Shown: positions 53,186 to 61,843 of the stretch, one piece after another
Layout of the letters: the number at the start of each line of letters is the position of its first letter
How positions within the stretch are numbered: the first letter of the stretch is position 1
NCBI RefSeq assembly: GCF_022869165.1
Contig: NZ_CP094929.1
Span: 2,666,001-2,730,000, forward strand
Direction of reading: 5' to 3'
DNA: 64,000 nucleotides
From: Sphaerochaeta associata
GTDB taxonomy: Bacteria; Spirochaetota; Spirochaetia; Sphaerochaetales; Sphaerochaetaceae
The notes under the pieces: generated by a model
What the model was told of the DNA's origin: nothing
The model's database searches: none
Seen by the model: only the letters and a program-made list of their open reading frames with translations
Made by a program: the position numbers and the translations under genes

Positions 53186-53608
53186 ATGCACCAAGAGTAC
53201 CTCGTTCCAGCACAGGACTTCTCGGTGGCAGGGGTTGCTGCAAGCAATCTCAAACGGTTGCTCAAGCAGCTGAACATCCCACCCTTGACGATCAAGCGCA
53301 TCATAGTCGCGGTCTTCGAGGCTGAAGTCAACGTCATAGCCCACTCCTACGGGGGGAGGATTCTCTGTGACTTCGAGGAGGACGAAATTCACGTGCAGGT
53401 CATCGACACAGGTCCCGGCATCCCCGACCTGGAACTGGCCATGACCGAAGGTTGGTCCACCGCCAGCGATGAAGTCCGCGAGCTGGGATATGGGGCCGGT
53501 ATGGGACTGCCGAACATAGCAAAGAGCTGTGATGAACTCTCCATCTATACGAAAGCCGGCGATCATACACGCCTGAGCATGCTCTTCCGTCTCAAGGAGA
53601 AAGCATGA
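53186..53608 (+). CDS. Anti-sigma-factor-like HATPase
   Basis: 140 residues with the GHKL ATPase boxes: FEAEVNVIAHSYGG (N box), VIDTGPGIPD (G1) and GYGAGMGLPNIAKSCDEL (G2). There is no histidine kinase dimerisation domain, so it resembles SpoIIAB/RsbW-type serine kinases or anti-sigma factors. It begins one base after the DRTGG stop and overlaps the iron-sulfur protein start by ATGA. It may pass a redox signal from its neighbour. Confidence 0.83.
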   Translation: MHQEYLVPAQDFSVAGVAASNLKRLLKQLNIPPLTIKRIIVAVFEAEVNVIAHSYGGRILCDFEEDEIHVQVIDTGPGIPDLELAMTEGWSTASDEVRELGYGAGMGLPNIAKSCDELSIYTKAGDHTRLSMLFRLKEKA

Positions 53609-54942
53609 GCACACAGATTTTCCATCATGCCCTCTACATCGTCGAGCCTGCCTGCAAGGGGTGTACGCACTGCATGAAACGCTGTCCCACCCAGGCCATC
53701 CGTATAGCCAAAGGGAAAGCCCGTATAGACAACGATTTGTGCATCGAATGCGGCCAGTGCATGGCCGTCTGTCCGAACAATGCCATCGCCATCGAGCAGG
53801 ATTCATTGTCCCAGCTTCAAGCCTATACCACCCGCGTGGCCATTATCCCGGCAGTTTTTTTCGCCCAGTTCGATGACTCGGTGACACTTGGACACATCAC
53901 CGGTGCATTATATGCGCTTGGATTCACCCACCTCTATCTTGCCGAGACCGGTGTGGATATACTCACAGTCCTTGAGGCGGAGGACCAGGGTGCAGGACGC
54001 CCCTTGATCAGCAATTTCTGTCCATCGGTCCAACGCCTGATCCAAGTACGCTTTCCTCTCTTGGTGGACAACCTGAGCACTCTTCGCTCTCCCGCCCAAG
54101 TTACGGCCATGTTCGCCCGTAGTGAACTGCCGGGTTTGTCCGATGGCTTGGGAATCTTCTACTTCAGCCCCTGTGCTGCTAAAATCGCCCAATTCAAGAC
54201 CGAAGGATCGGAGGAGCACCGACTCTTCGACGGCATCATCAACTTCGATACCGCCTACAATCTGGTCTGCACCCACCTTGCAAAGCATAAAGGAGAGATG
54301 CAAGAGGGAAAAAGCTCGTTCAGTTTCCCTGTCTGCACCCGCAAAGCCTTGCGGTGGAGTCTGGTCAAGGGACAGAGCTCGCATCACAGTGGACGTTGCC
54401 TGGCCGTCGATGAGATGCATAATGTCATAGAGTTTTTGGAGATTCTGGAAGACGAGCAGGATACAAACCTGCAGTTTCTGGAACTCGACGCCTGTGCAGA
54501 GGGGTGCGTCGGGGGAATCCTTACCGTCCGCAACCGTTTCCTTGCCACCGAACGGCTCAGACACTGGTCAAGCACGGTCCCCAAGCAGCTGGACCAGGAC
54601 TTGTGTGAACGCATCCTCAAGCAGAAAAAGGCTTTCGAGAAAAACCTCAATCTGGAACCTGTGCTCCCCCTGCAGGTGCTGGGACTCGATACCGACCATG
54701 CAAAGGCCCTGCAGAAACTCCGCAAAGCCGAGCGCATTCTCGCCGCACTTCCGCTCATCGACTGCGGACTGTGCGGCAGCCCCTCCTGCAAGGCCTTGGC
54801 GGAGGACATTGCAAAAAGCAAGGCAAGCATCCGTCAATGCGCCGTACTCAAGCTCAAATCGGCCAAGGATCTCAACTCCCTGGCCCGTATTTGGGGTGAG
54901 CGGTCTACAGCGGCAGACGGACTGCAGGACGATCAAGCATAG
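53605..54942 (+). CDS. [FeFe]-hydrogenase-like iron-sulfur protein, putative redox or H2 sensor
   Basis: 445 residues. The N-terminus has two [4Fe-4S] ferredoxin motifs (CKGCTHCMKRCP and CIECGQCMAVCP). The middle domain is the [FeFe]-hydrogenase catalytic fold with SNFCPSVQRLI, SPCAAKI and DACAEGCVGG, so the cysteines holding the H-cluster are in place though the usual MPC and TSCCP side chains differ. The C-terminus has CGLCGSPSC and a further cysteine, a second iron-sulfur module. Sensory (group D-like) hydrogenases of anaerobes have this composition and neighbours; catalytic activity is uncertain. Its last 38 bases overlap the convergent M16 protease gene. Confidence 0.78.
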   Translation: MSTQIFHHALYIVEPACKGCTHCMKRCPTQAIRIAKGKARIDNDLCIECGQCMAVCPNNAIAIEQDSLSQLQAYTTRVAIIPAVFFAQFDDSVTLGHITGALYALGFTHLYLAETGVDILTVLEAEDQGAGRPLISNFCPSVQRLIQVRFPLLVDNLSTLRSPAQVTAMFARSELPGLSDGLGIFYFSPCAAKIAQFKTEGSEEHRLFDGIINFDTAYNLVCTHLAKHKGEMQEGKSSFSFPVCTRKALRWSLVKGQSSHHSGRCLAVDEMHNVIEFLEILEDEQDTNLQFLELDACAEGCVGGILTVRNRFLATERLRHWSSTVPKQLDQDLCERILKQKKAFEKNLNLEPVLPLQVLGLDTDHAKALQKLRKAERILAALPLIDCGLCGSPSCKALAEDIAKSKASIRQCAVLKLKSAKDLNSLARIWGERSTAADGLQDDQA

Positions 54943-57856
54943 GATGCTTCACCTTCTCTGCTTCGAGCAATTGCGAACCGGCCAGCACCACATAGGAATC
55001 CTCGGTCTTTGCCAAGTCCAACAACGCCTGGGCCCCTTTGTTCAGTTGCTCGCTATCCATACCCAGCAGCTGCTCCCTTCTCATATGCCTGAACTCGTCG
55101 CTGATGCCATAGAGCAACCGACGGAACGCAAGAATGGAGTCCTGACTGGGTGAGAGCGGTCTCAGTTCCGATCCGACGGTCGATATCAATGCATTCTCAA
55201 TATGCTTTGCTTCGATACTCTGTGTAGCATACTTGGCAAGAACCCGCTTGAAATCACTGAGCGAGCCGATGATCCTGGGATCGCGATACGTGGAGAACAC
55301 AAACATCTGTTCCATCACATCGGCATTCGCCGACACTCCGTACGCTCCGCCTTGGCCGCGGATAACCTCCCACAGGTCGTTGCCTGTGAGAATCTGACCG
55401 AGCAGGACCTGAGCGGCTTGTTCGTTGCTGCCTCGGGGACTGGTTCGCAGGGCATATGCTGCATAACTGACAGTGGAAGGCAGGCGATAGAGCTGCACCT
55501 CATGCACTTCGCCTCTGCTGACTTCTCCATAGCTCCGATTTTTTGCAATAATCGGGCCATTATCCTCAAAACCCGAGACAAAACGTTCCCAAACAGGAAC
55601 CAAGGTCTCAACAATCTCCTCGTCACAGCCAAGGTGGTTGATCAATCGCTTTCGATTATTCAGCTTCTGCTGCAAGGCCCGCATCTCGACCGCCAAAGAG
55701 GGAAGATCGTCCTCGGTCAACGAATCAAGGAAGAACCATTGATGCAGACCCGAAAGCTGTTCTCCCTCGTATTGAATCGGACTGAAGACACTGGCTGCAC
55801 ATAAGGAAGCGTAACTGTGGGCGCTGTAGGTTATACTGTCGGCGAAATCGGTCTTATAGTTGTTCAATACCTGCTTGATCTGCTTGATGTCATCGACCTT
55901 GGCCTCAAACAGCAGCCGCTGAATGAACTGCATCGCTTCCTCGAAATCCTCACAAAGCATCTTTGTCCTGCAGAGGAGAATCAAGACATCCTTGTCATTG
56001 CACGCCGATCCCATCTCTACAAAGAGATTGAAGTCCCCGGTCAGATGCTTGAGCTTGGTGGCAACCTGGACGTAAGAGAGCTCTCCCATTCCGGTCATCT
56101 GCACCAAACGGGTATAGAACGGCAGCAACAGCAGCTCCCGCTCGGAAAAATCCTCGATGTTCAAGCCGATATCGGCATAGACTATCTGATTGCAGAATTG
56201 TGACCTGATGAAGAGGTCCTGACCGGCAAGCTGTACATGCTCGTGCGTATTCGGCTTGATGGTGCTGGGAAGGTCGCTCAGATGAAGATACGGGACGGTT
56301 GCCAGAGCCTGGGGGGTATCGCCTTCCTGCTCAAAGCGTGCAAACCGCTCGTTCTGCAAGGCCAGCTGCTTCAGCCCCTTCTTTCCCAATTCATCCTTGA
56401 TTTGATTGGCATATCGAGCAATCCCCTCGCTTTGTCGCTTCTGATGGTCGGCATCCCCTTTGACGGTGACCAGGCACCTATGAGGGTTGTCGATGAGATT
56501 GACCTGGATCCAATCCTCGAAATACCGTGGATTCGCTTCCAATTTCCGTTCGAGCTGCTCAAGCAGGGGTGCTGAATGGATGGTGGCGCTCGGCCCGAGG
56601 TCGAAGAGCCAGCCGCGCAGGCTTCGATTCAACGCCCTCAGCCCATTGGGGATGCCCCCGGGAATCTCAAGCTGCTTGAAGCGCGCACGCTTGAGACTGG
56701 AGGCGACCAAATCGCTGTCCAACCCTTCCTTAACGATGGCACAGAGTGCGTCCAAAATGCAATTCCGTGCTTGCTCAGCCTTATCGGCCTCAATTCCCTT
56801 GAAGCCTACAAGAAACGGCATCTGACGAAAGTCGGCGCTCATGCCGCTTTCAGATGAGATGTCCATACCGAGCTCACTGTCAAGCAATGCCTTGTACAAG
56901 GGAGCGGCGGGATTGCCGAGCAGGATGTCCACCAGCGTCGAAAGGGTGATCACCTCCAAGGAATCGGTCACCTCGCTGGTAGCCCAGGAAAGAACAACCG
57001 AGGAGCTCTCCTTGGTCTGCCCCTCTTCCATCGGGCTGGTGAAGGTGACGCTGCGCTCCTGCTTCCAGCGCTGGGCGAGCTTGCAGGTGCTGTGTACATG
57101 CAGCGACCCGCGGGTCTTCAGGTATTCCTGGTCCAGATATGCAAGCTTCTCTCCGATCGGCAGATTGCCATATATAAAGAGTTTGCAATTGGATGGATGG
57201 TAGAACTGGCTGTAGAAGGAGAGAAACTGCTGGTAGTCGAGGCGAATGATCTGCTCGGGATTCCCTCCCGACTCGAACGCATAGGGAGTGTCGGGAAAGA
57301 GTGAACGGACACTGCTCTTACCGACTATCGAGTCGTGGTCCGACCCATCGCCGAGCATCTCGTTGTAGACCACCCCTTCAAAGCGGCAGGTCTCCCCGTC
57401 GGTGACCAGACGCACACCCTCCTGCCAGAAGGTCTCCTCACGCAAAAGCGGAGCGAATACGGCATCGGTATAGACAGAAAAGAGGTTGTCAAAGTCCTTC
57501 TTCAGCGGACTGGCCGCTGGATACAGGGTCTTATCCGGGTAGGTCATAGCGTTCATGAAGGTATTGGTGCTGCCCTTGAGCAACGCCATGAACGGGTCGC
57601 GCACCGGATAACGCTCAGAGCCTGCAAGCACGCAGTGCTCCAGGATATGAGCAATGCCGCAGTCGTTGCTCGGCAGCGTCTTGAATACATAGCTGAAGAA
57701 GAGCTCGCTGTCCTCATTGACCACCTGAAACACTTCCATATTGGTTTCAATATGTCGAAAAAGGTACCCGACACCCTTGTACTCCGGTAGGGTGGAAATC
57801 TCAACCAACTGAAAACCGGATAGCTCATCACCAAGGGCCCATTGCCGTTCGCTCAT
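54905..57856 (-). CDS. M16C zinc metalloprotease, PreP-like
   Basis: 983 residues. The inverted zinc motif HILEH lies near residue 67, followed by ERYPVRDPFMALLKGSTNTFMNAMT and Tyr-rich substrate-binding sequence; EGVVYNEMLG supplies the third zinc ligand. The size and the single-chain clam-shell layout match presequence protease and its bacterial relatives, which degrade short peptides. No signal peptide is seen, so it acts in the cytosol. GAGGAG precedes the ATG. Confidence 0.93.
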   Translation of the reverse strand: MSERQWALGDELSGFQLVEISTLPEYKGVGYLFRHIETNMEVFQVVNEDSELFFSYVFKTLPSNDCGIAHILEHCVLAGSERYPVRDPFMALLKGSTNTFMNAMTYPDKTLYPAASPLKKDFDNLFSVYTDAVFAPLLREETFWQEGVRLVTDGETCRFEGVVYNEMLGDGSDHDSIVGKSSVRSLFPDTPYAFESGGNPEQIIRLDYQQFLSFYSQFYHPSNCKLFIYGNLPIGEKLAYLDQEYLKTRGSLHVHSTCKLAQRWKQERSVTFTSPMEEGQTKESSSVVLSWATSEVTDSLEVITLSTLVDILLGNPAAPLYKALLDSELGMDISSESGMSADFRQMPFLVGFKGIEADKAEQARNCILDALCAIVKEGLDSDLVASSLKRARFKQLEIPGGIPNGLRALNRSLRGWLFDLGPSATIHSAPLLEQLERKLEANPRYFEDWIQVNLIDNPHRCLVTVKGDADHQKRQSEGIARYANQIKDELGKKGLKQLALQNERFARFEQEGDTPQALATVPYLHLSDLPSTIKPNTHEHVQLAGQDLFIRSQFCNQIVYADIGLNIEDFSERELLLLPFYTRLVQMTGMGELSYVQVATKLKHLTGDFNLFVEMGSACNDKDVLILLCRTKMLCEDFEEAMQFIQRLLFEAKVDDIKQIKQVLNNYKTDFADSITYSAHSYASLCAASVFSPIQYEGEQLSGLHQWFFLDSLTEDDLPSLAVEMRALQQKLNNRKRLINHLGCDEEIVETLVPVWERFVSGFEDNGPIIAKNRSYGEVSRGEVHEVQLYRLPSTVSYAAYALRTSPRGSNEQAAQVLLGQILTGNDLWEVIRGQGGAYGVSANADVMEQMFVFSTYRDPRIIGSLSDFKRVLAKYATQSIEAKHIENALISTVGSELRPLSPSQDSILAFRRLLYGISDEFRHMRREQLLGMDSEQLNKGAQALLDLAKTEDSYVVLAGSQLLEAEKVKHPMLDRPAVRLPL

Positions 57857-57903
57857 GCTGTATCGCTCCTCTGTAAAGAGGACACTAACACGAGTTCAGA
57901 TGA

Positions 57904-57932
57904 TTGACAACCCTGCCTCAAAGCTCTAGGTT
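57904..57932 (+). promoter_or_regulatory. nfo promoter close to the start codon
   Basis: TTGACA (57904-57909), 17 bases, TAGGTT (57927-57932), then only six bases to the nfo ATG. There is no Shine-Dalgarno sequence, so the mRNA is likely leaderless. Confidence 0.6.
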
Positions 57933-57938
57933 TCTTCT

Positions 57939-58781
57939 ATGCATACCATTGGACCCCACACCAGTATAGCAGGAGGGTTGGAAAACGCCCTTGTCAGGGC
58001 GCATGAGCTTGGCGCCAATGCACTGGGCATGTTCACCAAGAACCAACGGCAGTGGAAGGCCAAGCCGCTTGCCAGCGAAGAAATCGCTCTGTTTGTACAA
58101 ACCTGCACGAAGCTGGGCTTCACGGCCGACCAGGTTCTGGTGCACGACAGCTACCTTATCAATTTGGCCAATCCTGATTCCCAAAAGCGCCAGCAGAGCC
58201 TGGAGGCCTTCATTGATGAGTTGAAGCGGGTGGAACTGCTTGGACTGAAGCTGTTGAACTTCCATCCAGGCTCCCACCTCAACCAGATTGATGCAAAGCA
58301 GGCCTTGCGCCTGGTCGCCGAGAGTCTGGACATCGCCCTCGCCCAAACCGACCGGGCCATTGCCGTCATCGAGAATACGGCGGGCCAAGGCTCAAACCTG
58401 GGCTCGAATTTCGAAGAGCTTGCCTATCTCTATGAACAATGCACCTACAAGGACCGCGTTGGGTTTTGCATAGATACCTGCCACGCACATGCCGCCGGGT
58501 ACGACCTTGGCAGCATCGAGGGCTTTGAGCAGGCCATCCAGCGGTTTGACAACCTGATCGGCCTGGATAAGCTCAGGGGCATGCATCTCAACGATGCAAA
58601 GGCACCCAGTGCAAGTCGACTCGACCGTCATGAAAGCCTTGGGAAAGGCACCATAGGATGGCCGACCTTCGAACACATCTCCTCCGATCCACGATTCGAG
58701 GGTATTCCTTTGGTTCTGGAGACCATCGACACACAATTATGGAACTATGAAGTAGCACGCCTGCGTCGGGGAACCGTATGA
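57939..58781 (+). CDS. nfo: Endonuclease IV
   Basis: 280 residues. It cuts abasic sites in DNA using three zinc ions. Conserved are HTIGPHTSIAGGLENAL, NFHPGSHL, AVIENTAGQGSNLGSNF, CIDTCHAHAAGYD, HLNDAK with SRLDRHESLGKGTIG, and the final LVLETID, which together give the metal ligands. It shares ATGA with the next gene. Confidence 0.97.
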   Translation: MHTIGPHTSIAGGLENALVRAHELGANALGMFTKNQRQWKAKPLASEEIALFVQTCTKLGFTADQVLVHDSYLINLANPDSQKRQQSLEAFIDELKRVELLGLKLLNFHPGSHLNQIDAKQALRLVAESLDIALAQTDRAIAVIENTAGQGSNLGSNFEELAYLYEQCTYKDRVGFCIDTCHAHAAGYDLGSIEGFEQAIQRFDNLIGLDKLRGMHLNDAKAPSASRLDRHESLGKGTIGWPTFEHISSDPRFEGIPLVLETIDTQLWNYEVARLRRGTV

Positions 58782-59500
58782 AACAGAACGTCTTTGACAA
58801 ACCCGTCCTCTTCGGCCACAGGGGCTCCTCGTTCGATCATCCGGAAAACACATTGGACAGCTTCGCTGCCTGTCTGGATCTGCAAATCGACGGCATCGAG
58901 CTCGATGTACAACGGTGCAGGAGCGGAGAGGTGGTGGTCATCCACGACTTCGACCTCAAGCGTGTAGCAGGTTTGGACAGGCGCGTCGATGACCTGGACT
59001 ATGAAGAACTCAAGAAGATCGATGTCGGCAATGGACAGAGGGTCCCTCTCTTTGAGGAGGTGCTTCAGCTCTGTCAGAATAAGGTGTTGTACGACATCGA
59101 GCTGAAAGCCGAGGCAGTCAAGAACCTCGGCTTGGAGCGGGAAGTCTTTGACCTGCTTGCAAAGACCGGGCTGCAGAAACAGGCCTTGGTGAGCTCCTTC
59201 AACCCCGTAAGCCTGCTGCGGTTCAAGCGTATCTGCAGAAACCGCATCCCTACCGCCCTCATCTACAGCGACTCACCTTCCGTTCCGAGCATATTGCGCC
59301 ATGGTCAGGGAAGACATTTGGTGCGACCAACCTATCTCAAGCCGCCGAAGGAGCAGTTTGAACGGGCACGGACGTGGAACTACCAACTTTGCACCTGGAC
59401 TGTTGATGATCCCAAGGAAGCCGAAGTTCTGCTGGGCCAAGGCGCCATGGCCCTTATCAGCAACAATCCCAAAGCATTGCGTCAGTTGTTCAGCGCATGA
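58778..59500 (+). CDS. Glycerophosphodiester phosphodiesterase
   Basis: 240 residues. The GDPD motif FGHRGSSFDHPENTLDSF and DGIELDVQRCRSGEVVVIHD hold the catalytic histidines and metal-binding Glu/Asp; LCTWTVDDPKEAEVLL closes the barrel. It hydrolyses glycerophosphodiesters to glycerol 3-phosphate, with no signal peptide, so in the cytosol (UgpQ-like). It is coupled to nfo by a four-base overlap. Its end overlaps the convergent lipoprotein gene by 11 bases. Confidence 0.94.
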   Translation: MKQNVFDKPVLFGHRGSSFDHPENTLDSFAACLDLQIDGIELDVQRCRSGEVVVIHDFDLKRVAGLDRRVDDLDYEELKKIDVGNGQRVPLFEEVLQLCQNKVLYDIELKAEAVKNLGLEREVFDLLAKTGLQKQALVSSFNPVSLLRFKRICRNRIPTALIYSDSPSVPSILRHGQGRHLVRPTYLKPPKEQFERARTWNYQLCTWTVDDPKEAEVLLGQGAMALISNNPKALRQLFSA

Positions 59501-60896
59501 ACAGGTAGGCGCTGACCAAATAACTTGCTATCGAGCCGAAGCGAAGGAAGGCCTCCTCCCAAGCTTCCTCCATCGACGAACCCGAAGCCACAGCCTCAAC
59601 CTCATTGGTGTCGTAGAGGACACTCTGGTTTGACAGGTCATGCACCCGTACCCGCCCCGAAACGACTACTACATGCTTCTCCCTCACCCGCTCGGATGTC
59701 ACAACTCCCACCGTACCCAAGAGTGCCAATGCCCCTTGAGGGTACAACCGTTGCAACACGCCAAGCTGCTCTTCCAGTTCCACGGAACGCAGGAACACCT
59801 GCTCGACAGCAACAGAGTCGAGCGCAAGCTCTTCGGTGAAGGTTTGCAGAGCTGCCGATCGAGGAAGGAGCGACCCTTGCTGGTTGAACGCCTGGATGAG
59901 TGCAACAATCGGTTGGCCGGTCACCGGAGAGGCGACCGAATAGGGAAATTCGATGCGGCAGGCATCCATGGCAGCAAGAACAGGCTCGATGGCCTGCGCT
60001 TCCAACTCAGCCGAGATCCGGTTGCGCAGGTCGGAGAAGTCCACCGAGAAAATCACCTGTCCACTCTTTTGCAGACCTTGGTTGTAGGGGACAAAGGAAA
60101 AAAATCCGTCGCTTGCCGTATTGAACTGCAGAAAATCAGTATAGGGCCTGCCCAGGCTGTTGCGGGCCTGGAAGGTGGCATGCACCGATGCCTTGAGCAC
60201 CTTCGGTGACAAGAGACGGCTCTTGCGTCGCACAAACACACTCACCGTCGCCTTCGAGGGATCTGCATCACGCAGCGATAGTCGAAGCGAAGCTATGAAG
60301 GTTTCCGCCTTCTCCAAGAGATTGGAAAGCTCGTGCTTCCTGACATTGACCGGTCCCTTGGAGGCGAGTATCGCAGCTTCCAGATAAAGGCGGATGGTAG
60401 TGGTGTCGTCATTGGCTCGATACGCTTTGTCAGCTTCCTTCAGCAGCTCCTCGATGCTTGCGTCACGTTTCAGCATTTCGTTGTAAACACTGGTTCGTTT
60501 GCCGGCAAGCAGGTTTGCATCCAGACGGGCCAGGAGGTAGATTTGGGTTTGTGAACGGCCTTCGCTGCGCTCATACTCATTGGAGATGGAGAGCTTGAAG
60601 TCGGCGATGGCATTGGTGGTGGTAAGCTCCCGATAATAAGCATCGTGCACATTCTCACCGACATACTCGGATATCTGGGCAAGGATGTCCTCGTAGGCAA
60701 GCAGTCTTGCATTGTAAGGAACCGGAGCACTCCCCTGTCCTACAAATGCGACCTGGTCGCTGCGTGTCTGGGGACTGTACACCCACGAGGGAAGACCCTC
60801 AACCTGCGAACGCACCAAGTCGGAAAGCGACGAACAGGAAGAGAGGATCAGGCTGAAAAGGAGCATGAGTAGAAGGGTGCGTACCGCTTGTTTCAT
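59490..60896 (-). CDS. LPP20-like lipoprotein
   Basis: 468 residues with a lipobox (LILSSC). Residues about 30-150 match the LPP20 fold: GLPSWVYSP, VAFVGQGSA, ARLLAYEDILAQISEYVG, then LARLDANLL. The rest has beta-rich domains with no clear name (SVFVRRKSRLLSPKVLKASVHATF). It may be an outer-membrane assembly or adhesion factor. It is coupled to the upstream barrel protein by ATGA. Confidence 0.78.
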   Translation of the reverse strand: MKQAVRTLLLMLLFSLILSSCSSLSDLVRSQVEGLPSWVYSPQTRSDQVAFVGQGSAPVPYNARLLAYEDILAQISEYVGENVHDAYYRELTTTNAIADFKLSISNEYERSEGRSQTQIYLLARLDANLLAGKRTSVYNEMLKRDASIEELLKEADKAYRANDDTTTIRLYLEAAILASKGPVNVRKHELSNLLEKAETFIASLRLSLRDADPSKATVSVFVRRKSRLLSPKVLKASVHATFQARNSLGRPYTDFLQFNTASDGFFSFVPYNQGLQKSGQVIFSVDFSDLRNRISAELEAQAIEPVLAAMDACRIEFPYSVASPVTGQPIVALIQAFNQQGSLLPRSAALQTFTEELALDSVAVEQVFLRSVELEEQLGVLQRLYPQGALALLGTVGVVTSERVREKHVVVVSGRVRVHDLSNQSVLYDTNEVEAVASGSSMEEAWEEAFLRFGSIASYLVSAYLFMR

Positions 60897-61843
60897 AATG
60901 TATAAGTGTACGCTGTTCCGAGATTGAGGAAAAGCCCTTGGCGCTTCAACGTCCCAGCAGAAGCAGAGACATGGTTTCCCCCTCCAACTCTGAACGACCA
61001 GGCTCCACGCTGGTACACAAGCGAGAGGCTTCCTTCAGCAGCATAATACAGGCCTCCTTCCGAAAAGGAAGTCCCTACACCGAACAGGGCCTTTCCCTCA
61101 AGGCTGAGGGAACGCACCAGATGGTTGTTGGGAGAAAAGAGGTGTGAGAAAGGAAGCGCAGCGCCCAGGCCAGCAACCAGATAGCCCTGCTGTAGATCAG
61201 GAGAAGCAAATCCGAAGTGCAGCCGGAAGGGGTACGAGCCGAGCGGATAGGAAGTGCCCACACCCAAGCCCATCGAGCCATCGCCCTGCAGGTACATATT
61301 CACTGAGAGAGGAAACAAGCCCATGGGCTCAAGGCCCATACCCACCAAGAGTTCCTTGCCCGATGTCTGTTGCAGGAAAGCCAATACAGGCTCCTGTCTG
61401 CGTACATGCGAGGCAACCACTACACCACGCTTATTGCCCTGTCCGTCCAGAACCAGGTAGGGGCGGCCTTCAACGAGAGCGGAGCCAGCTGCAAAACCTC
61501 TTTCATGTGAGAATTCCAGGCGTAAAGCGGGAAGCTCCTGCAGCAGGACAAGTCCATCATAGCTGAGATTGGAGACCAGGTAATCCTCAACATCCTTGGT
61601 ATGAGCAGGGATGTTCAGCGTAAGGTGACGATCATCGACGCGAAGCTCAAGGGCCAAGGATGCATCGAGTCGAGCGACAAGAATCTCATCCTCCTTGAGC
61701 AGGGGGAGCATGGAGCGCTCCAAGGCCCGCCTGACCGACAGGCCCATCGACTCGACAACCCCTTCCTCGCTGTCCAGCTCAAGCGATGCAGCCGACAGCG
61801 AAAAGAGGAGAAGGCAGAGAAGGAGAGCCCAAAGCTTCCTCAT
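60893..61843 (-). CDS. Exported beta-barrel-like protein, unknown
   Basis: 316 residues from the ATG giving MRKLWALL. A signal peptide ends near FSLSAA. The C-terminal half consists of short amphipathic strands with glycine-rich turns (GYLVAGLGAALPF, GLYYAAEGSLSLVYQRGAWSFRVGGG) ending in LGTAYTYTL, as in small outer-membrane barrels. The N-terminal part may be a periplasmic domain (EDEILVARLDASLALELRVDD). It shares ATGA with pepT upstream and with the LPP20 gene downstream. Confidence 0.65.
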   Translation of the reverse strand: MRKLWALLLCLLLFSLSAASLELDSEEGVVESMGLSVRRALERSMLPLLKEDEILVARLDASLALELRVDDRHLTLNIPAHTKDVEDYLVSNLSYDGLVLLQELPALRLEFSHERGFAAGSALVEGRPYLVLDGQGNKRGVVVASHVRRQEPVLAFLQQTSGKELLVGMGLEPMGLFPLSVNMYLQGDGSMGLGVGTSYPLGSYPFRLHFGFASPDLQQGYLVAGLGAALPFSHLFSPNNHLVRSLSLEGKALFGVGTSFSEGGLYYAAEGSLSLVYQRGAWSFRVGGGNHVSASAGTLKRQGLFLNLGTAYTYTL

